64,000 bases of DNA from JBBAEA01 sp041656175 (GTDB lineage Bacteria > Myxococcota_A > Bradymonadia > UBA4248). The stretch is from NCBI GenBank assembly GCA_041656175.1, contig JBBAEA010000001.1:35691-99690 (forward strand), written 5' to 3'. The translations under genes were made by a program, and so were the position numbers. Below the pieces are notes generated by a model. It worked only from the letters and a program-made list of their open reading frames with translations. It did no database searches and had not been told where the DNA came from. Below are positions 60,874 through 64,000 of this stretch, piece after piece. Position 1 is the first letter of the stretch. Each line of letters opens with the position of its first letter.

Positions 60874-60951
60874 AAGGGCAGGTTTGAAACTTGCCCCTAC
60901 AGCTGTGTAACTTATTGATTTTATTGACCTTTATTTCGAAGGCTTGGCTGT
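60874..60951 (-). repeat. Element C copy 4 (reverse)
   Basis: GGGCAGGTTTGAAACTTGCC is an almost perfect palindrome. It is followed by TTATTGATTTTATTGACC and TTTATTTCGAAGGCTTGGCT, the reverse of the copy-1 body. Confidence 0.6.
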
Positions 60952-60992
60952 TTTTTTACTTTCGCTCTGATAAATCCTGCGCGCAAGGCGCT

Positions 60993-61140
60993 GGGGGGGG
61001 TAGCGCAAGATCACCCGCAAAAGAAGCCATTGAGCGCATTTTCTGCGGTGGTTCGCCGATTAGGCGAAACGGCGCAGAAAAGTATGCGCGAATTGGCTTA
61101 TTTTAAGGGAAGCTTGCGCGTAGGGGGGGCTTAACCCCCC
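60993..61140 (+). repeat. HP palindromic element, copy 12
   Basis: Feet GGGGTAGCGCAAGATCACCC and GGGAAGCTTGCGCGTAGGGG (AAG/CTT class). The distal stem TTTTCTGCG pairs with CGCAGAAAA; the loop GGTTCGCCGATTAGGCGAAAC contains GCC...GGC where copy 11 has GGC...GCC, a compensated swap. It ends with GGGGGGG-CTTAA-CCCCCC. It lies 150 bp upstream of the kinase gene. The rest of the gap shows no gene. Confidence 0.88.
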
Positions 61141-61288
61141 ACCAAAAGGGATCAAAGCTAAAGTCTTAGGCTTCATTTTATAAAGTAAACGGCAGACTTG
61201 CGCAAATTGTTGATTTAGCATAAGTGTAGGGTTAGGAAAGTGTCTTTGAGCACGACGTGTGCTCAGGCGATGAGGAAGGAAGGTATCG

Positions 61289-63793
61289 ATGGGCATTCTA
61301 GCGAAACCCATACCGTTTGGCGATTATTTTTTGCTCGAAAAAATAAACACGGGCGGAATGGCGGAGGTCTTCAAGGCAAAGAGCTTCGGCGTTGAGGGAT
61401 TTGAGCGCGTATTGGCGGTGAAACGTATTTTGCCAGCTATCGCCGAGGATCAAGAGTTCATCTCGATGTTTATCGACGAGGCAAAGATCGCGGTGCAGTT
61501 AACGCATGCGAATATCGCGCAGATATTCGACTTGGGCTGCATAGATAACCAATATTACATCGCGATGGAGTACGTGCCAGGTCGCGATTTGCGTGTCATT
61601 TTTGATAGAGCGGTGAAAACGGGGGAGAAGCTTGGAATTGATTGCGTTTGCTACATCATTAGCCGCTTGTGCGAAGGTTTGGATTACGCCCATAACAAGC
61701 GAGATGCGAACGGAAAGTCGCTTGGTATAGTACACCGCGATATTAGCCCGCAAAACGTACTTATTAGTTATGATGGCGAGTGTAAGCTCATTGATTTCGG
61801 TATCGCGAAGGCGGCTAATAAGAGTAGCGCTACGCAAGTGGGGATATTAAAGGGTAAATTTAGTTACATGAGCCCGGAGCAAGTTTCGGGTAAAGCTAAG
61901 ATCGACCATCGCTCGGATATTTTTGCGCTAGGTATTGTATTATTTGAGATGCTGACGCTTCGTCGGCTGTTTTTGGGTTCGAGCGATTTTTCGACGCTAG
62001 AGAAGATTCGCAAGGTCGAGGTTAGTCCGCCGACGCTGTACAATCCGAATATTCCTGAAGAATTGGAAGACATTGTTCTTCGCGCGCTAGAGAAAGATAT
62101 AGCGCTTCGTTTCCAGAGTGCACACGAAATGCAGGAAGCGATTCAGAAGTTCATGTTTAACCAAAAGATGTACTACACGGCGAAGGATTTGAGCGATTTT
62201 TCGCACAAAATGTTTGCCCAAGAGATCGCGTTGGAGCAAAAGAAGGCGGAGTTTTACAAGGAACTCACGCGCGATGTGCTCAATAAATCGAAGGTCGAGG
62301 AGGCGCTTGAAGATCCCACTAGTGCATCGTTTTACGACAAGGCTTCGCTGAAGCCGTCGCCAGACTTCTCTATGGAGCACTTGCCAGCGCAAGCTGCGCC
62401 AAAACAAGCGATATACGCGGAACTCGACGAGTTTGAACCGCCTAAGGATGATGAAATCGTATACTCGCAAAAAGATGCGCTCGATCCCGTTGATTCGGCG
62501 GCGCCTTTAGGTTTTAGCCCCGAGCTACCACCGCCAAAGCGCTCGTTAGCCGATATGCAGCCGGTTAGCTCTCCGTTTACCGTCGACACTCGCCTTGAGC
62601 AGATACAGTCCAAGGAGCAGAACAATACACGCTTTTTTGTGTGGATAGTGGCGCTTCTCTTGCTCGTTATTGGTATTATTTCGGGTGTCTACCTGTACAA
62701 CAATTTAGCCTCTAAGCGGCCAAGTGGCCAACTCTCGCTACAGGTTCTACCTGTGGGAACTCGCTATAGCATCGATATTAACGATAAACCCTACGTGGGC
62801 ACGGTTAACGGGAAAGATTACCTTGGTAGCCTCGAGGAGTCGCTGGTGCTCATAGACTCATTGCCAGCCAACCAAGAGCTTCACTATCGCATTCGCGCTG
62901 AAGGCTATAACGACGTGACAGGCAGTTTGGTGCTTGGCGAAGACAGCATAGAGTCGCTAAGCGTTGCGATGCAGGCGCTAAAATTGACGGATCTCGAAAT
63001 TTTCGTCGAACCAAAATCTGCACTCGTCTACGTCGATGATGTGCCGCTGCCCGGCGTTGGGCATTTTCAAACAAAAACCTTGAGCCCCGGGCCACACGTG
63101 GTACGCGTTAGCAAGGTCGACTACAAAGATGATGTGCGCACCATTGTGTTACAAGAGAAGCAAGCGCTGCGCTTACACATTACGTTAAATCCTGCCTTTG
63201 CGTCGCTAAGGCTAGAGAGTAAGCCCAAAGATGCGAAGTACGAAATTAAGAGCCGAAATAGTGGCCAAATAATTGCCGACGGCAAAACAAATTCCGTCGT
63301 AACTCGCCTGTCGGTTGACGATACCTATGATATTAAGTTGACGCTGAACGATAAAGTTATTGAACGTACATGGACGCCTCGAAAAGACGGACGCCAAGAT
63401 CTTATATCGCTTGAGTTTGATAGCGTTCCCAGCGTTGAAGTTGCCGAAGAACAGCCCGTAGTTCGTCCAACGACACGATCCGAACGCCCCACTCGCCCTG
63501 CCCGCGAGAGACCGAGCACTTTGGTTAATAGGACAGAGCCCGAGAAAGCAAGTCCCGCACCCAAGGTGGCGGCAGCCGCGCCGGATGCCAACACTCCAGC
63601 TATTTTGCGCATCAACAGCAAACCCCCCGCAACGATCTTGATCGACGGGAAATCCTACGGTACGACGCCGAAAAAAGTCGAACTCCCCGCTGGTAGCTAC
63701 AAAGTACGCTTTGTTAACGATGATGCTGGGATCAACGTCGAGAAGTCGGTGACACTCGGCGCGGGAGAGCTAAAGACTTTAATGAACAATTAA
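61289..63793 (+). CDS. Membrane Ser/Thr protein kinase with PEGA-type C-terminal repeats
   Basis: 834 residues. Kinase domain about 8-290: glycine loop KINTGGMAEVFKAKS, Lys in VLAVKRILP, catalytic loop IVHRDISPQNVLIS, DFGIAKA, and SYMSPEQV in the activation segment; all key residues are present. Juxtamembrane region about 290-445. Membrane helix about 448-470 (FFVWIVALLLLVIGIISGVY). The outer part has several PEGA-like beta units, with DLEIFVEPKSALVYVDDVPL and a last unit ILRINSKPPATILIDGKSYG, then TTPKKVELPAG. The kinase acts in the cytosol; PEGA-like units probably sense or bind something in the periplasm. This architecture is abundant in Myxococcota-related bacteria. Confidence 0.93.
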   Translation: MGILAKPIPFGDYFLLEKINTGGMAEVFKAKSFGVEGFERVLAVKRILPAIAEDQEFISMFIDEAKIAVQLTHANIAQIFDLGCIDNQYYIAMEYVPGRDLRVIFDRAVKTGEKLGIDCVCYIISRLCEGLDYAHNKRDANGKSLGIVHRDISPQNVLISYDGECKLIDFGIAKAANKSSATQVGILKGKFSYMSPEQVSGKAKIDHRSDIFALGIVLFEMLTLRRLFLGSSDFSTLEKIRKVEVSPPTLYNPNIPEELEDIVLRALEKDIALRFQSAHEMQEAIQKFMFNQKMYYTAKDLSDFSHKMFAQEIALEQKKAEFYKELTRDVLNKSKVEEALEDPTSASFYDKASLKPSPDFSMEHLPAQAAPKQAIYAELDEFEPPKDDEIVYSQKDALDPVDSAAPLGFSPELPPPKRSLADMQPVSSPFTVDTRLEQIQSKEQNNTRFFVWIVALLLLVIGIISGVYLYNNLASKRPSGQLSLQVLPVGTRYSIDINDKPYVGTVNGKDYLGSLEESLVLIDSLPANQELHYRIRAEGYNDVTGSLVLGEDSIESLSVAMQALKLTDLEIFVEPKSALVYVDDVPLPGVGHFQTKTLSPGPHVVRVSKVDYKDDVRTIVLQEKQALRLHITLNPAFASLRLESKPKDAKYEIKSRNSGQIIADGKTNSVVTRLSVDDTYDIKLTLNDKVIERTWTPRKDGRQDLISLEFDSVPSVEVAEEQPVVRPTTRSERPTRPARERPSTLVNRTEPEKASPAPKVAAAAPDANTPAILRINSKPPATILIDGKSYGTTPKKVELPAGSYKVRFVNDDAGINVEKSVTLGAGELKTLMNN

Positions 63794-64000
63794 AAAGCTT
63801 TACACGGGGGAAAGTTTTTACCTTAGCGACAAAGGCAGTCTTTTCTTGGCAAGTTTACGCGTCTTTGTCGTTAACTGCGTCATTTGACGCGCTCATGAGA
63901 GCTAGCTTGTAATTTTCGTAAACGAGAAAGAGCGCTTATCGGCTTCATCGAATAAAATAATGAGTTCAGATGAAAATTCACATGCTTTGCAAAAAGAAAA
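63794..64000. other. 3' end of window, non-coding
   Basis: No gene is supported. AAGCTTTACACGGGGGAAAG (about 63797-63816) resembles the end of element B (GAGCTTTGCACGGGGGGAAA) and may be a truncated or decayed fourth copy. GACAAAG and CTTTGTC (about 63820-63872) could pair. Confidence 0.4.

Noticed and set aside
1..64000. tRNA or rRNA genes
   Set aside because: Reading the intergenic regions on both strands, I found no cloverleaf with a TTCRANY loop or rRNA core sequence. A covariance search was not possible here.

Overview
Chromosomal segment of a Gram-negative bacterium, most likely from a deltaproteobacterial lineage (Myxococcota/Bradymonadota-like). The grounds are a Ser/Thr kinase with PEGA-type repeats, a zinc-ribbon/GYF/TonB-like protein resembling the gliding-motility protein AgmX/GltJ, a sulfatase-fold enzyme with an embedded MopE-like metal-binding motif, a membrane-anchored FAM20/HipA-like kinase domain, Rex, and lipoproteins, TonB and RND/TolC systems typical of a two-membrane envelope. 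Base composition looks balanced rather than strongly GC-rich, so the placement is tentative. I saw no tRNA, rRNA, CRISPR array or prophage.

Layout. 1-5.6 kb: partial outer-membrane protein, POT-type transporter, a DUF1538 membrane protein overlapping a tandem PII-like protein, and a lipoprotein with an ExbD-like domain. 5.7-11.9 kb: a complete minus-strand RND efflux operon (adaptor, pump, TolC). 12.3-19 kb: a MidA-like methyltransferase with PqqD-like N-terminal domains, a DnaQ-type exonuclease, a DJ-1 protein, a membrane sulfatase and TonB. 19.4-25.2 kb: LexA, a small exported protein, an AgmX/GltJ-like protein, a membrane-anchored unknown and a family-4 uracil-DNA glycosylase. 25.6-30.6 kb: GlmM, Rex, a Crp/Fnr regulator and RNase G. 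30.7-36.6 kb: a FAM20-like kinase fusion, a lipoprotein and a predicted beta-barrel protein. 36.7-51 kb (minus strand): UvrD/PcrA-like helicase, response regulator, rpoC, rpoB, dnaB. 51.3-53.8 kb: a degraded island with a RecB-like remnant, an Rpn-type nuclease and a MITE-like repeat. 53.8-57 kb: pnp and rpsO, separated by two large palindromes. 57-64 kb: an M48-like pseudo-peptidase, an SDR-like protein, a PflX-like radical SAM protein and the PEGA kinase.

The most unusual content is non-coding. At least twelve copies of one palindromic element (called HP here, about 60-225 bp) lie between genes. Each has a G-rich foot with GTAG, a foot helix that occurs in at least three compensating sequence versions, a long stem whose two arms match each other but differ between copies, a semi-conserved apical loop and a short G/C hairpin next to it. 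Copies sit between rpsO and pnp, inside the RND operon, upstream of rpoB and beside many other genes. Two further dispersed families are present: element B, about 240 bp with terminal inverted repeats (3 copies), and element C, about 80-160 bp (4 copies). The HP family is the best candidate for something undescribed: a hairpin under structural rather than sequence constraint, perhaps spread by single-strand transposition or reshaped by template switching.
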